Assembly (NCBI RefSeq): GCF_030269445.1
Contig: NZ_BSTJ01000001.1
Coordinates: forward strand, 769,898-833,897
Origin: Actinoallomurus iriomotensis
GTDB taxonomy: Bacteria > Actinomycetota > Actinomycetes > Streptosporangiales > Streptosporangiaceae
Direction of reading: 5' to 3'
Length of the DNA: 64,000 bases
Shown here one piece after another: positions 17,158 to 25,601 of this stretch (within the stretch, counting starts at the first letter, position 1; each line of letters opens with the position of its first letter). Both the position numbers and the translations under genes were made by a program. The notes under the pieces were generated by a model. It was not told where the DNA came from, did no database searches, and saw nothing but the letters and a program-made list of their open reading frames with translations.

Positions 17158-18786
17158 ATGACTGTCAGCACGGCTCCGGCCGCTCCCGCTCCCGCGATCG
17201 GCGCTCCGGGCCGTCGCCGGTGGCTGGGCATGGTGATCATCGGTCTCGGCGTCTCGCTGATCATCGTCGACGCCACGATCGTCAACGTCATGCTGCCCCG
17301 CGTGGTCGGTGACCTGCGGCTGACCACGGCGGACGCCGAATGGGTCACCTCGGTCTACTCCCTCGTGTTCGCGGCGCTGCTCATCCCGTTCGGGATGGCC
17401 GGCGACGTGTACGGGCGAAGGCGGATGTTCCTGCTGGGCACGGTGGTGTTCGTCCTGGCGAGCCTGCTGGCGGCCGCCGCGGGGAGCGGCGCCGCCCTCA
17501 TCGGCGCCCGCGTGCTGCAGGGCGTCGGCGCGTCCATGATCCTGCCGGCCACGCTGTCCACGGTGACGGCGGTGTTCCACGGCCGCGACCGCGCCGTGGC
17601 GTTCGGGATCTGGGGCTCGCTCATCGGCGGCATGGCCGCCCTCGGGCCGCTGCTCGGCGGCTGGCTCGCGACCTCGTACGGCTGGCGGTGGGCGTTCGGG
17701 GTCAACCTGCCGATCGGCGCGGTCGTCATCGCCGGGGCCCTCATCCTGGTCCCCGAGACCCGCGACCGTACCGCCCGGCGCGGCGTCGACTGGACCGGCG
17801 GGCTGCTGACCGCGGCCGGGCTCGGGGCACTGGTGTTCGCGCTCATCGAGGGGCAGCGGTACGGCTGGTGGCGTCCGCTGCGGCCCTTCTCGGCCGGACC
17901 GGTCCACTGGGGCGCCGGGATCTCCCCGGTGCCGGTCGCCCTCGCGGCCGGAGCGGTCGCGCTGGGCGCGCTGTTCGCCGTCGAGCGGGCGCGTGCGGCG
18001 GCCGGACGCCCGGTCGTGCTGGACCTGACACTGTTCCGCATCCCGTCCTTTCGCCGCGGCAACGCCGCCGCCTCGCTGATCAGTGTCGGCGAGCTGGGGC
18101 TGATGTTCACGCTGCCGCTGTTCCTGCAGGACGTGCACGGCGATTCGCCGCTCCAGGTCAGCGTGGCGATCCTGCCGCTGGCTCTGGGCACGCTGGTCGT
18201 CGGCGGCTTCGCGGCGCGGCTGTCGCGGCGCGTGGGCGCCGCCCGGATGCTCCAGGCCGGCATGGCCCTGGAGACCGTCGCGGTGCTCCTCATCGGCCTC
18301 ACGACGCACGCCGGCACCACCGGGTACGCGCTCGCGCCGTGGATGCTGCTCTACGGCGTCGGGCTGGGCCTGACCACCGCGCAGCTCACGAACATCGTCC
18401 TGCGCGACGTGCCGCCGGCCCACGCGGGCCTCGCCTCGGGCACGCAGTCGACCGCGCGGCAGGTCGGCTCGGCGCTGGGCATCGCCCTGATCGGCACCGT
18501 CTTCGCGACGAGCCTCAGCCACGTCATGACCGACCGGCTGCGCGACACCGGGGCGGGGGCGAGCCAGGGCGGGGTGTACGCCGCGCGGCTGCGCGACTCG
18601 GCCGGCACGTTCGCCCGTGACCTGCGGCACGGCGACCCGCGCGTCGCCCGCGCCGCCGACGAGAGCCTGGCGGCCGCGACCGACCGCGCCGCCTTCGTCA
18701 CGGCCGGGCTGCTGGGCCTCGGCTTCGTGCTGACCCTGGGTCTGCGTCAACCGCCCGAGCCGGATCCGGCAGAATCTCCCGCATGA
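17158..18786 (+). CDS. MFS transporter, DHA2 (14-helix) drug exporter type
   Basis: A 542-residue integral membrane protein with about 14 hydrophobic helices. DATIVNVMLPRVVGDLRLT and GDVYGRRRMFLLG are the family's first-helix and loop 2-3 motifs. ARVLQGVGASMILPATLS is motif C-like, marking a proton antiporter. It probably extrudes a hydrophobic drug or secreted metabolite. A MarR gene lies divergently upstream with a palindrome between them. The start ATG is preceded by AATCCCC only. Confidence 0.9.
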   Translation: MTVSTAPAAPAPAIGAPGRRRWLGMVIIGLGVSLIIVDATIVNVMLPRVVGDLRLTTADAEWVTSVYSLVFAALLIPFGMAGDVYGRRRMFLLGTVVFVLASLLAAAAGSGAALIGARVLQGVGASMILPATLSTVTAVFHGRDRAVAFGIWGSLIGGMAALGPLLGGWLATSYGWRWAFGVNLPIGAVVIAGALILVPETRDRTARRGVDWTGGLLTAAGLGALVFALIEGQRYGWWRPLRPFSAGPVHWGAGISPVPVALAAGAVALGALFAVERARAAAGRPVVLDLTLFRIPSFRRGNAAASLISVGELGLMFTLPLFLQDVHGDSPLQVSVAILPLALGTLVVGGFAARLSRRVGAARMLQAGMALETVAVLLIGLTTHAGTTGYALAPWMLLYGVGLGLTTAQLTNIVLRDVPPAHAGLASGTQSTARQVGSALGIALIGTVFATSLSHVMTDRLRDTGAGASQGGVYAARLRDSAGTFARDLRHGDPRVARAADESLAAATDRAAFVTAGLLGLGFVLTLGLRQPPEPDPAESPA

Positions 18787-18811
18787 TCTTCGACGCCGGA
18801 CGCGTGCGGTA

Positions 18812-19678
18812 GTGGCCTCCCTCCCCCAGTGGGTCGCCGGAGCCCGGCCCCGTACCCTCCCCAACTCGATCGTTCCCGTGCTCGTCGGCACCGGACTCGC
18901 GATCGGCTTCGGCCACGCGATCTGGTGGCGTGCCGTGGTCGCGCTGCTCGTGTCGATGCTGCTGCAGATCGGCGTGAACTACGCCAACGACTACAGCGAC
19001 GGCATCCGCGGCACCGATGAGGAACGCGTCGGGCCGATGCGCCTGGTCGGTTCCAAGGTCGCGCCGCCCCGCCAGGTCCTCGCGGCGGCGGCCGTCTGCT
19101 TCCTGCTCGCGGCGATCGCGGGCCTCGTGCTGGCGGCGGTCACCTCCTGGTGGCTGCTGCTGATCGGCGCGGCGGCGATCGCCGCGGGGTGGTTCTACAC
19201 CGGGGGCTCACGGCCGTACGGCTACCGCGCGCTGGGCGAGATCTCGGTGTTCGTGTTCTTCGGGTTGGTCTCGGTCGTCGGCACCGCGTACGTGCAGCTC
19301 GAAGGCCTGCCGTGGGCGGTGTGGATCGCGTCGGTGCCGGTGGGGCTGCTGTCGTGCTCGATGCTGGTGGTGAACAACCTGCGCGACATCCCGACGGACC
19401 GGGAGGCGGGCAAGCGCACGCTCGCGGTCGTCCTCGGCGACGGGCGCACCCGCCTGCTGTACGCCGGGTGCGCGGTCGTGGCCCTGTGCTGCGTGCCGGT
19501 CGTCGCCGCGGCGCACCCGTGGGCGATGATCGGGCTGCTGTCGGCGCTGTGGGCGATCTCCCCGGTGCGGCGCGTCCTGCGCGGGGCGACGGGCCCGGAG
19601 CTCATCGCGGTGCTCGGCGAGACGGGACGGTTGCAGATCGTCTTCGGCGTTCTGTTCGCCGTCGGCCTCGCCGTCTGA
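18812..19678 (+). CDS. menA: 1,4-dihydroxy-2-naphthoate polyprenyltransferase
   Basis: MenA attaches the isoprenoid chain to dihydroxynaphthoate in menaquinone synthesis at the membrane. The 288-residue UbiA-fold protein has the two Asp-rich prenyl-diphosphate motifs, NYANDYSDGIRGTDEER near residue 60 and NNLRDIPTDREAGKRTLA near residue 190, plus about eight membrane helices. It starts with GTG 25 bases after the MFS stop, with no clear ribosome site. No other men genes are in the window. Confidence 0.94.
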   Translation: MASLPQWVAGARPRTLPNSIVPVLVGTGLAIGFGHAIWWRAVVALLVSMLLQIGVNYANDYSDGIRGTDEERVGPMRLVGSKVAPPRQVLAAAAVCFLLAAIAGLVLAAVTSWWLLLIGAAAIAAGWFYTGGSRPYGYRALGEISVFVFFGLVSVVGTAYVQLEGLPWAVWIASVPVGLLSCSMLVVNNLRDIPTDREAGKRTLAVVLGDGRTRLLYAGCAVVALCCVPVVAAAHPWAMIGLLSALWAISPVRRVLRGATGPELIAVLGETGRLQIVFGVLFAVGLAV

Positions 19679-19782
19679 GCTTCCTCAGGGTTTGCGTCTT
19701 TGTCGCATCTGCCAGCGTTCGCGGCCTCCGGTACCCGCATCGGCCTGGTGTTTCGTTGAAGATTCTCCGTTTCTGCGAGGGA

Positions 19783-19788
19783 TATACT
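19783..19788 (+). promoter_or_regulatory. -10 box TATACT of a leaderless gene
   Basis: TATACT ends seven bases before the GTG at 19796. No Shine-Dalgarno sequence is present, so transcription probably begins at the start codon. Confidence 0.6.
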
Positions 19789-19795
19789 CGCGCGG

Positions 19796-20179
19796 GTGAC
19801 GGTGTTCCGGATCAGTGAGGTCGCGTCTCTGCTCGATGTCAGCCCGGACACCGTCCGACGCTGGGTCGATTCGGGCCGGCTGGCGGCCGAGCGCGACGAA
19901 CACGGCCATCGGATCGTTTCAGGGGCGGATCTGGCGGCTTTCGTCCGCTCGCCCGCCGAGGCCGAGACCTCCTTCTCCTCCGCACGCAACCGCATGCGCG
20001 GCATCGTCACCGACGTCGTACGCGACGGCGTGATGGCGAAGGTGGAGATCCAGGCGGGGCCCTACCGCGTCGTGTCCCTGATGAGCCGGGAGGCGGCGGA
20101 CGATCTCGGCCTCGAACCGGGCGTCGTCGCGGTCGCCGTGGTGAAATCCACGAACGTCGTCGTGGAGCGCACCGAATGA
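19796..20179 (+). CDS. HTH-TOBE (molbindin) molybdate-responsive regulator
   Basis: A 127-residue protein joining a MerR-like helix-turn-helix (FRISEVASLLDVSPDTVRRW, residues 3-50) to a C-terminal TOBE/Mop domain (RNRMRGIVTDVVRDGVMAKV, to residue 127). The TOBE fold binds molybdate or tungstate, so this is a ModE-like sensor of unusual build. It lies directly upstream of modB, modC and modA and is the likely regulator of that import system. Repeat copy C fills the gap between it and modB. Confidence 0.88.
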   Translation: MTVFRISEVASLLDVSPDTVRRWVDSGRLAAERDEHGHRIVSGADLAAFVRSPAEAETSFSSARNRMRGIVTDVVRDGVMAKVEIQAGPYRVVSLMSREAADDLGLEPGVVAVAVVKSTNVVVERTE

Positions 20180-20210
20180 CCCCCGGCCCGCCTGCCCCGG
20201 CCGCGGAGGG

Positions 20211-20296
20211 TCGTCCACAGGGGCGGCAGAGCCTTCCGGGAGCGGGGGGCGGGGCTGGACAATGGAAGTGGGGTCGCCGCCCCCGGGCGGGCGGGG
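20211..20296 (+). promoter_or_regulatory. Conserved head of repeat copy C
   Basis: The plus strand has TCGTCCACA (20211-20219), TTCCGG (20234-20239) and GGACAAT (20257-20263), then GTGGGGTCGCCGCCCCCGGG and a G-rich stretch. Spacing between blocks equals that of copies A and B. The 9-mer is a weaker DnaA-box match. If GACAAT is a -10, this would be the promoter for modB-modC and would read through the 15-bp array. Confidence 0.65.
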
Positions 20297-20356
20297 TCCG
20301 CACCACCGCGACCCGCACCACCGCGGCCCGCACCACACCGGCCCGCACCGCTGGGG
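20297..20356 (+). repeat. Tandem array of 4 units of 15 bp (tail of repeat copy C)
   Basis: Four 15-bp units start at 20297, 20312, 20327 and 20342, built on CCCGCACCACCGCGG, with the last two diverged. The array ends eight bases before the modB start codon. A longer reading frame from 20262 through the array gives only a His/Pro-rich repeat and is not taken as part of ModB. Confidence 0.85.
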
Positions 20357-20363
20357 CGCGGCT

Positions 20364-21140
20364 GTGAACCGCCGGGCGCCCTGGGTGCTCGTTCTGCCGG
20401 CGCTCGTCGCGCTCGTCTTTCTCGTGCTGCCCGTCGCCGGGTTGCTGGTGCGGGCGCCCTGGTCCACGCTCGGCACCCGGCTCGCCCAGCCCGAGATTCT
20501 CGACGCGCTCCGACTGTCGGTCGTCTGTGCCACGCTCGCGACGGTCTTCTGCCTCATTCTCGGGGTGCCGCTCGCGTGGGTGCTGGCCCGCGTGTCCTTT
20601 CCCGGTCACCGGCTCGTCCGTGCGCTGGTGACCGTGCCGCTCGTGCTGCCCCCGGTCGTCGGCGGCGTGGCGCTGCTGCTGGTCCTCGGCCGCAGCGGCC
20701 TCGTCGGCCAGTGGCTGTACCGCTGGTTCGGCGTGAGCCTGCCGTTCACCACCGCCGGGGTGGTCGTGGCCGAGGCGTTCGTCGCGCTGCCGTTCCTGGT
20801 GGTCAGTGTGGAGGGCGCGTTGCGCGCCGCCGACCTGCGGTACGAGGACGCGGCGGCGACGCTGGGCGCCTCCCGCTGGACGACGTTCCGCCGGGTCACG
20901 CTGCCGCTCATCGCACCGGGCATCGGAGCGGGGGCGGTGCTGTGCTGGGCCCGCGCGCTCGGTGAGTTCGGGGCCACGATCACCTTCGCCGGCAACTTTC
21001 CGGGCCGTACGCAGACCATGCCCCTCGCCGTGTACCTCGCGCTGGAGAACGACCCGCAGGCCGCGATCGTGCTCAGCCTCGTGCTCCTCGCGGTGTCCGT
21101 GGTGGTCCTCTCCGGACTGCGAGGCCGGTGGGTGTCGTGA
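20364..21140 (+). CDS. modB: Molybdate ABC transporter permease
   Basis: ModB is the membrane subunit of the molybdate importer. The 258-residue protein has about five to six helices and the permease EAA-type loop YEDAAATLGASRWTTFRRVT, which docks ModC. The GTG at 20364 starts VNRRAPWVLVLPALVAL, directly at the first helix. The stop overlaps the modC start by four bases (GTGA). It lies downstream of the molbindin-type regulator and repeat copy C. Confidence 0.92.
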   Translation: MNRRAPWVLVLPALVALVFLVLPVAGLLVRAPWSTLGTRLAQPEILDALRLSVVCATLATVFCLILGVPLAWVLARVSFPGHRLVRALVTVPLVLPPVVGGVALLLVLGRSGLVGQWLYRWFGVSLPFTTAGVVVAEAFVALPFLVVSVEGALRAADLRYEDAAATLGASRWTTFRRVTLPLIAPGIGAGAVLCWARALGEFGATITFAGNFPGRTQTMPLAVYLALENDPQAAIVLSLVLLAVSVVVLSGLRGRWVS

Positions 21141-22165
21141 TCGACGCGCACCTGGTCGTACGGCGGCCGGCGTTCACCCTCGACATCGCGCTGGAGGCCG
21201 CCGAGGGCGAGGTCGTGGCGCTGCTGGGGCCGAACGGCGCGGGCAAGAGCACCGCGCTGCGCGCCCTCGCCGGGCTCCTGCCGCTGTCGGAGGGGCACAT
21301 CCGCGTGCACGGCGAGGAGTGGCGTGACCGGCCGGCGGACCGGCGTCCGGTCGGCATGGTCTTCCAGGACTACCTGCTCTTCCCTCATCTCACCGCGCTC
21401 GACAACGTGGCGTTCGGGCCGCGCTGCCAGGGCGTGCGCAAGGGCGAGGCGCGTCGGCTCGCCTCCGAGTGGCTCTCGCGTGTCGGCCTCGCCGACCACG
21501 CCGGCCGCCGTCCGCGTACCCTCTCCGGCGGCCAGGCGCAGCGGGTCGCGCTCGCCCGTGCCCTCGCCGTACGGCCCCGGCTGCTCCTGCTGGACGAGCC
21601 GCTGTCCGCGCTCGACGTCGACACGCGGCGGGAGATCCGGGCCGGGCTGCGCCGCCACCTCGCGGAGTTCGACGGCGCGTCGCTTCTCGTCACCCACGAC
21701 CCGCTCGACGCGATGGCGCTCGCCGACCGGCTCATCGTGGTCGAGGACGGCCGCGTCGTCCAGGAGGGCACGCCCGCGCACGTCGCGCGCCACCCCCGTA
21801 CGGACTATGTCGCCCGCCTCGTCGGCCTGAACCTCTACCGCGGCGTCGCGGAGGGCCATGACGTGAAGCTGGAGCGGCTGGCCCTGTCGGCCGCCGAGTC
21901 GCTGGGCGGCGAGGTGTTCCTGGCGTTCCCGCCGTCGGCGGTGGCGCTGTTCCGCGTACGGCCGGAGGGCAGTCCTCGCAACCTGTGGGAGGCCACGGTC
22001 GGCGGGATCGAGCCGCACGGCGACCAGGTCCGCGTCCACCTCGAAGGCCCGCTGCCGGCCGCCGCCGACATCACCCCGGCCGCCCTGGCCGAGCTCGGCC
22101 TGGCGGAGGGCGAACCCGTGTGGGCCGCGGTCAAGGCGGCGGAAACTCACGCCTACCCCGCCTGA
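21137..22165 (+). CDS. modC: Molybdate ABC transporter ATP-binding protein
   Basis: ModC powers molybdate import. The 342-residue protein has Walker A GPNGAGKST, the Q-loop (VFQDYLLFPHLTALDNV), signature LSGGQAQRVALARALAV, Walker B LLLLDEPLSALD and the switch His in VTHDPLDAM. A C-terminal TOBE domain (about 240-342) probably binds oxyanion. The start is taken at the GTG in the GTGA overlap with modB; an in-frame GTG nine bases earlier is less likely. Confidence 0.93.
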   Translation: MIDAHLVVRRPAFTLDIALEAAEGEVVALLGPNGAGKSTALRALAGLLPLSEGHIRVHGEEWRDRPADRRPVGMVFQDYLLFPHLTALDNVAFGPRCQGVRKGEARRLASEWLSRVGLADHAGRRPRTLSGGQAQRVALARALAVRPRLLLLDEPLSALDVDTRREIRAGLRRHLAEFDGASLLVTHDPLDAMALADRLIVVEDGRVVQEGTPAHVARHPRTDYVARLVGLNLYRGVAEGHDVKLERLALSAAESLGGEVFLAFPPSAVALFRVRPEGSPRNLWEATVGGIEPHGDQVRVHLEGPLPAAADITPAALAELGLAEGEPVWAAVKAAETHAYPA

Positions 22166-22231
22166 CGGCCCCGCTGTCGGCCGAGGTTGCGACACTCGCC
22201 CCGCGGCGACGGCTCTTGTCCCACAACGCCC

Positions 22232-22237
22232 TAAGAT
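22232..22237 (+). promoter_or_regulatory. -10 box TAAGAT upstream of modA
   Basis: TAAGAT ends seven bases before the modA ATG with no ribosome site between, so modA probably has its own leaderless promoter in addition to read-through from modBC. Confidence 0.55.
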
Positions 22238-22244
22238 CGCGGCC

Positions 22245-22994
22245 ATGCCGTATTTCACGCGCCTCGCCTCCGTTGTCGCGGTGACCCTGGCTCTGGGCGG
22301 ATGCGGCATCGCGTCCGGAGACACGCGGTTCACCCTGAAGGTGCTGGCCGCGTCGTCGCTCACCGACGCGTTCGGCGAGCTCGGCACCGCCTACCAGCAG
22401 GCGAACCGGCACGTGACACGCGTGCAGTTCGAGTTCAGCGGCTCGCAGGAGGCCGCCGGGGACATCGACGACGGCGAGCACGCGGACGTGCTGGCCACCG
22501 CCGACAGCGCCTCGATGGACATCGCCGACGGCAAGATCACCGACCGCCGCCCCTTCGCGTACGGGGCGATGACGATCGCGGTGGCGCCGGGCAATCCGCG
22601 GCACATACGCCAGTTGTCCGACCTCGCCGACCCCAGGCTGCGGGTGGTGCTGGGCGGCCCGATCGTCCCCGTGGGCCGCTACGCCGCGCAGGTCCTGGCG
22701 AAGGCGGGCGTCCAGGTACGGCCGTCGTCGGAGGAGGCCGACGCGCGGACCGTGCTGACGCGGGTCCGCACCGGGGCCGCCGACGCCGGCATCGTGTACG
22801 TGACGGACATGCGGTCGGCGGGCGTGTCGGCGAGCAGCGTGGCCATCCCGGCGCTCCAGAACGTCACGGCCACCTATTTCGCGGCCGCCGTCCGGCGCAG
22901 CGACCACGGCGACGCCGCCAAGGCGTTCGTGACCTGGCTGACCTCGTCCGCGGCGAGGACGATCCTGCGCAAGTACGGCTTCCTGACCGGCTGA
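22245..22994 (+). CDS. modA: Molybdate-binding lipoprotein
   Basis: ModA is the extracellular molybdate receptor. The 249-residue protein has a lipoprotein signal (LALGGCG, Cys about residue 19), then the domain start LKVLAASSLTDAFGELGTAY. FSGSQEAAGDIDDGEHADVL is the oxyanion loop, and VYVTDM and AAKAFVTWLTS follow near the end. The order here is modB-modC-modA, not the common modA-B-C. It has its own -10 box. Confidence 0.92.
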   Translation: MPYFTRLASVVAVTLALGGCGIASGDTRFTLKVLAASSLTDAFGELGTAYQQANRHVTRVQFEFSGSQEAAGDIDDGEHADVLATADSASMDIADGKITDRRPFAYGAMTIAVAPGNPRHIRQLSDLADPRLRVVLGGPIVPVGRYAAQVLAKAGVQVRPSSEEADARTVLTRVRTGAADAGIVYVTDMRSAGVSASSVAIPALQNVTATYFAAAVRRSDHGDAAKAFVTWLTSSAARTILRKYGFLTG

Positions 22995-23002
22995 GGCCCG
23001 GT

Positions 23003-23497
23003 TCAGGAGCGGGCGGCGCCGGGTTCGTCGGCGAGGGTGTCCACCGTCTCGGCCAGGATCCGCAGGCCGGGGAGGGCCTCGGCCAGGACGTTCTGGTGGT
23101 GGTCGTCCAGAGCGCCGAGGGCCGCCTGGAGGATCGCGGTGTTGGTCGCCTTCCAGTTCTCCACGGCCTGCCGTCCGGCGGGCGTCGGGCTCAGCGCGAT
23201 GGCGCGGGCGTCGTCCGCCGCGTTCGTCCGTACGACGAGCCCGCGGGAGTGCAGCGCGTTGACCAGCGTGGTGACGGAGTTGGCGGCGAGCATGAGCCGG
23301 CGCGCGATCCGGCCGGGGCGGATGCCGGGCTCGTCGGCCACGCACGCCAGCACTTCGAGCTGGGCGACCGAGAGCGGATTGGCCGGGTCGGCGGCGCGGG
23401 CGGCGCGGCGCATGGCGCGACGGAGTCGCGCGACGGTGTCGGCGAGGAGGACGCCGGTGTCCTCCGACGTCCGACCCGCCCGGAGGTCGTGGGCCAT
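23003..23497 (-). CDS. MarR-family transcriptional regulator
   Basis: A 164-residue winged helix: QLEVLACVADEPGIRPGRIA, then a recognition helix (RLMLAANSVTTLVNALHS) and wing (VRTNAADDARAIALSPT). It follows the MFS gene by 35 bases on the same strand and likely represses that unit. GACAAT (23509-23504) lies six bases before its own ATG, so it may also be made from a leaderless internal promoter. Confidence 0.88.
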   Translation of the reverse strand: MAHDLRAGRTSEDTGVLLADTVARLRRAMRRAARAADPANPLSVAQLEVLACVADEPGIRPGRIARRLMLAANSVTTLVNALHSRGLVVRTNAADDARAIALSPTPAGRQAVENWKATNTAILQAALGALDDHHQNVLAEALPGLRILAETVDTLADEPGAARS

Positions 23498-23532
23498 GCG
23501 CCCATTGTCCCCCTAAACGGCAGGATTAGTAT

Positions 23533-24900
23533 TCATGTCCGGGGTTCTCCCGGAGTACGGGCGACGAGGCCGGTGGCGGTCGCGACGACGGCGACGGCGG
23601 CCATCGCGGCGAAGGCCGGCCGGGCCCCCTCCCCCGTGCTGTGCAGGAAGAGGGTCACGACGGCGATGCCCAGCGCGGTACCGATGCCGCGGGTCATGTT
23701 CACCATGCCCCCGGCGGTCGCCGAGAGCCGGCGCGGGACGGCGGCCATCACCGCGGCGTTGTTCGCGGGGATGAACAGGCCCAGCCCGAGGCCGAGCAGG
23801 AACAGGCTCCAGCCGGAGACCCCCAGGCAGAGCAGGGCCGCCGCGACCGTCGAGAGGGAGCCGCCGAGCACGCACCGGCTCCGGTTGCCGAGACGTCGCG
23901 GCAGGAGGCGGTCGGCGGCGAGCGCGGCGAGGGCGAACCCGGCCGGCAGCGTGGTGAGCACGAGCCCCGCGTACGTCGCGCCCCGGCCCGCGAGGATCTG
24001 CGGCACCAGCGCCAGCGGCCCGAACAGTACGAGGTAGCCGCACATCGCCCCGGCCAGCCCGGCCGAGATGGCGGGAGTGCGCAACAGGGCGATGTCGACC
24101 AGCGGGCTCGCCGCGCGCCGCTCCCGTACGCCGAAGGCCGCCGTCGCCGCCGCCGCCACGACCGCGAGGGCCGCGATCGCCGCCCCGGACAGGCCGAGGC
24201 CAGAGGCACCGGAGATGGCCAGCAGCGCCGCGGTGCTCGCGGCGGCGATGAGGAGCAGCCCCGGCCAGTCGAACCGCGCGGCGTCGGCCCGCTCGCGCGT
24301 ACGGGGCAGCAGGTACCGGCCGACGACCAGAGCGGCGCATCCGACCGGAACGTTCACCCAGAAGACCCATCGCCAGCCGGCCGAGCCGACCAGCAGCCCC
24401 CCGACGGTCGGCCCGAGCGCGAGCCCGAGGGCCTGCGCGGCGGCCTGCATGCCGAGCGCGGCGCGCATCCGGGCGCGGGGCACGCTCGTGACGACGAGCG
24501 CGACGCTGTTGGCCTGGAGCATGGCCGCACCCGCCGCCTGCAGGACGCGGAAGCCGATGAGCGCCCCGAGCGTCGGCGCGAGACCGCACGCCGCGGACGC
24601 CACGGTGAAGACGAGGAAGCCGTAGAGGTAGACGAGCTTGCGCCCGACCGCGTCCGCGAGCCGGCCGGCCCCGGCGAGCAGCCCGACGAGCGCGAGCAGG
24701 TAGGCGAGCGAGACCCACTGCGCGGCGGCCAGCGAGGCGCTGAAGTCACGCTGGAGCGCCGGGAAGGCGAGCGTGACGATGCTGGCGTCCAACTGCCCCA
24801 TGAACGCGCCGACGCAGACGGACCCGACCGCGAACCAGGGGGCGTAGGGGTGTTCCCGCACCGCTCGCGGGCGTGCCGGTTCAACGAGCAACCGCGTCAT
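23533..24900 (-). CDS. MFS transporter (drug exporter type)
   Basis: A 455-residue protein with 12-14 membrane helices. QLDASIVTLAFPALQRDFSA is the first-helix motif, GRLADAVGRKLVYLYGFLVF the loop 2-3 motif, and RVLQAAGAAMLQANSVALV the motif C-like helix. It is probably a multidrug exporter. ATG at 24900 is preferred over TTG at 24903; GGAG lies about ten bases upstream. A 21-bp palindrome covers its promoter. Confidence 0.88.
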   Translation of the reverse strand: MTRLLVEPARPRAVREHPYAPWFAVGSVCVGAFMGQLDASIVTLAFPALQRDFSASLAAAQWVSLAYLLALVGLLAGAGRLADAVGRKLVYLYGFLVFTVASAACGLAPTLGALIGFRVLQAAGAAMLQANSVALVVTSVPRARMRAALGMQAAAQALGLALGPTVGGLLVGSAGWRWVFWVNVPVGCAALVVGRYLLPRTRERADAARFDWPGLLLIAAASTAALLAISGASGLGLSGAAIAALAVVAAAATAAFGVRERRAASPLVDIALLRTPAISAGLAGAMCGYLVLFGPLALVPQILAGRGATYAGLVLTTLPAGFALAALAADRLLPRRLGNRSRCVLGGSLSTVAAALLCLGVSGWSLFLLGLGLGLFIPANNAAVMAAVPRRLSATAGGMVNMTRGIGTALGIAVVTLFLHSTGEGARPAFAAMAAVAVVATATGLVARTPGEPRT

Positions 24901-24930
24901 CAATCCAGGTCTCCACGCTCGGCATCGTAG

Positions 24931-24951
24931 ATAGTTCTGTTAGAGAAGTAT
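24931..24951. promoter_or_regulatory. Likely MarR operator over the MFS promoter
   Basis: ATAGTTCTGT and AGAGAAGTAT, separated by one base, form a 21-bp inverted repeat with 8 of 10 pairs matching. The reverse-strand -10 TATACT (24952-24947) overlaps its outer end, so a bound regulator would block transcription of the MFS-marR unit. The stretch is AT-rich against its surroundings. Confidence 0.6.
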
Positions 24952-24952
24952 A

Positions 24953-25601
24953 AATGTCGGGGTTTGTCCGCTGAAGCGGTGGCCCCCGCCACGGGCCGGC
25001 GGCGTCTTGCCGGTCGGCCTCGTGGGCCCGGGCGAGCCGGTGCGCCCGCCTCGGTCAGCGGCCGGCGCGGCGAGGGTGAGTCGATACGGCCACGGTCCGC
25101 GAAACGCGCGTCAGGGGTGTCGGCGGCGGAGCAGCGGGACGGCCGACCACCCCGCCATTCGCGTCCGCCCTCGACCCGGCAGCCGGTCGCCCTCATCCCA
25201 CCCGCCGCACGCCACCCCTGCCCCGGCGGCGGTCCCCTACGTGCGGCCGAGATGTGTGCGCACCATCGGACACCTCCACTTTGGCGGCGGCCCCTGTGGG
25301 TACCGAGACGTCTTCGCCACGGGTATCCCGCCCCCTGCCGCAGTCCCCACCGAGTGGCCGAGACCGGCTCGGCGGCGGAGGAACAGGGCAGTCGATCGGC
25401 CTTGCGAGCGCCCGCACTCGAACTGGCCGCCGGATGCCTCCGATGCCGCCCTCAGCCTGGCCACCGCACGCCGCCCCTGCTCCCGGTGGCGGCTCATGTG
25501 GGTGGTCGGGACGTGTTCGTGGCGTGACGGCGGGTCGCAGTGCGTGGAAGTCCTCCGGAGCGGGACAATGCTCACCGCAGCGACACTTCCCCCCTTACGG
25601 A
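24953..25601. repeat. 650-bp gene-free stretch with degenerate direct repeats
   Basis: No gene is supported. Segments near 25165-25262 and 25405-25529 align over roughly 100 bases; a shared stretch is CCGCACGCC(A/G)CCCCTGC followed by CCGG.GGCGG. A third partial copy at about 25272-25325 shares GGCGGC, TGTGGGT and GACGT.TTCG. GGGACAAT near 25562 may be the -10 for the gene that follows. Confidence 0.45.

Noticed and set aside
18812-22994. Secondary-metabolite gene cluster
   Set aside because: No synthase, synthetase or tailoring set is present anywhere in the window; the neighbours are menaquinone, molybdate and efflux genes.
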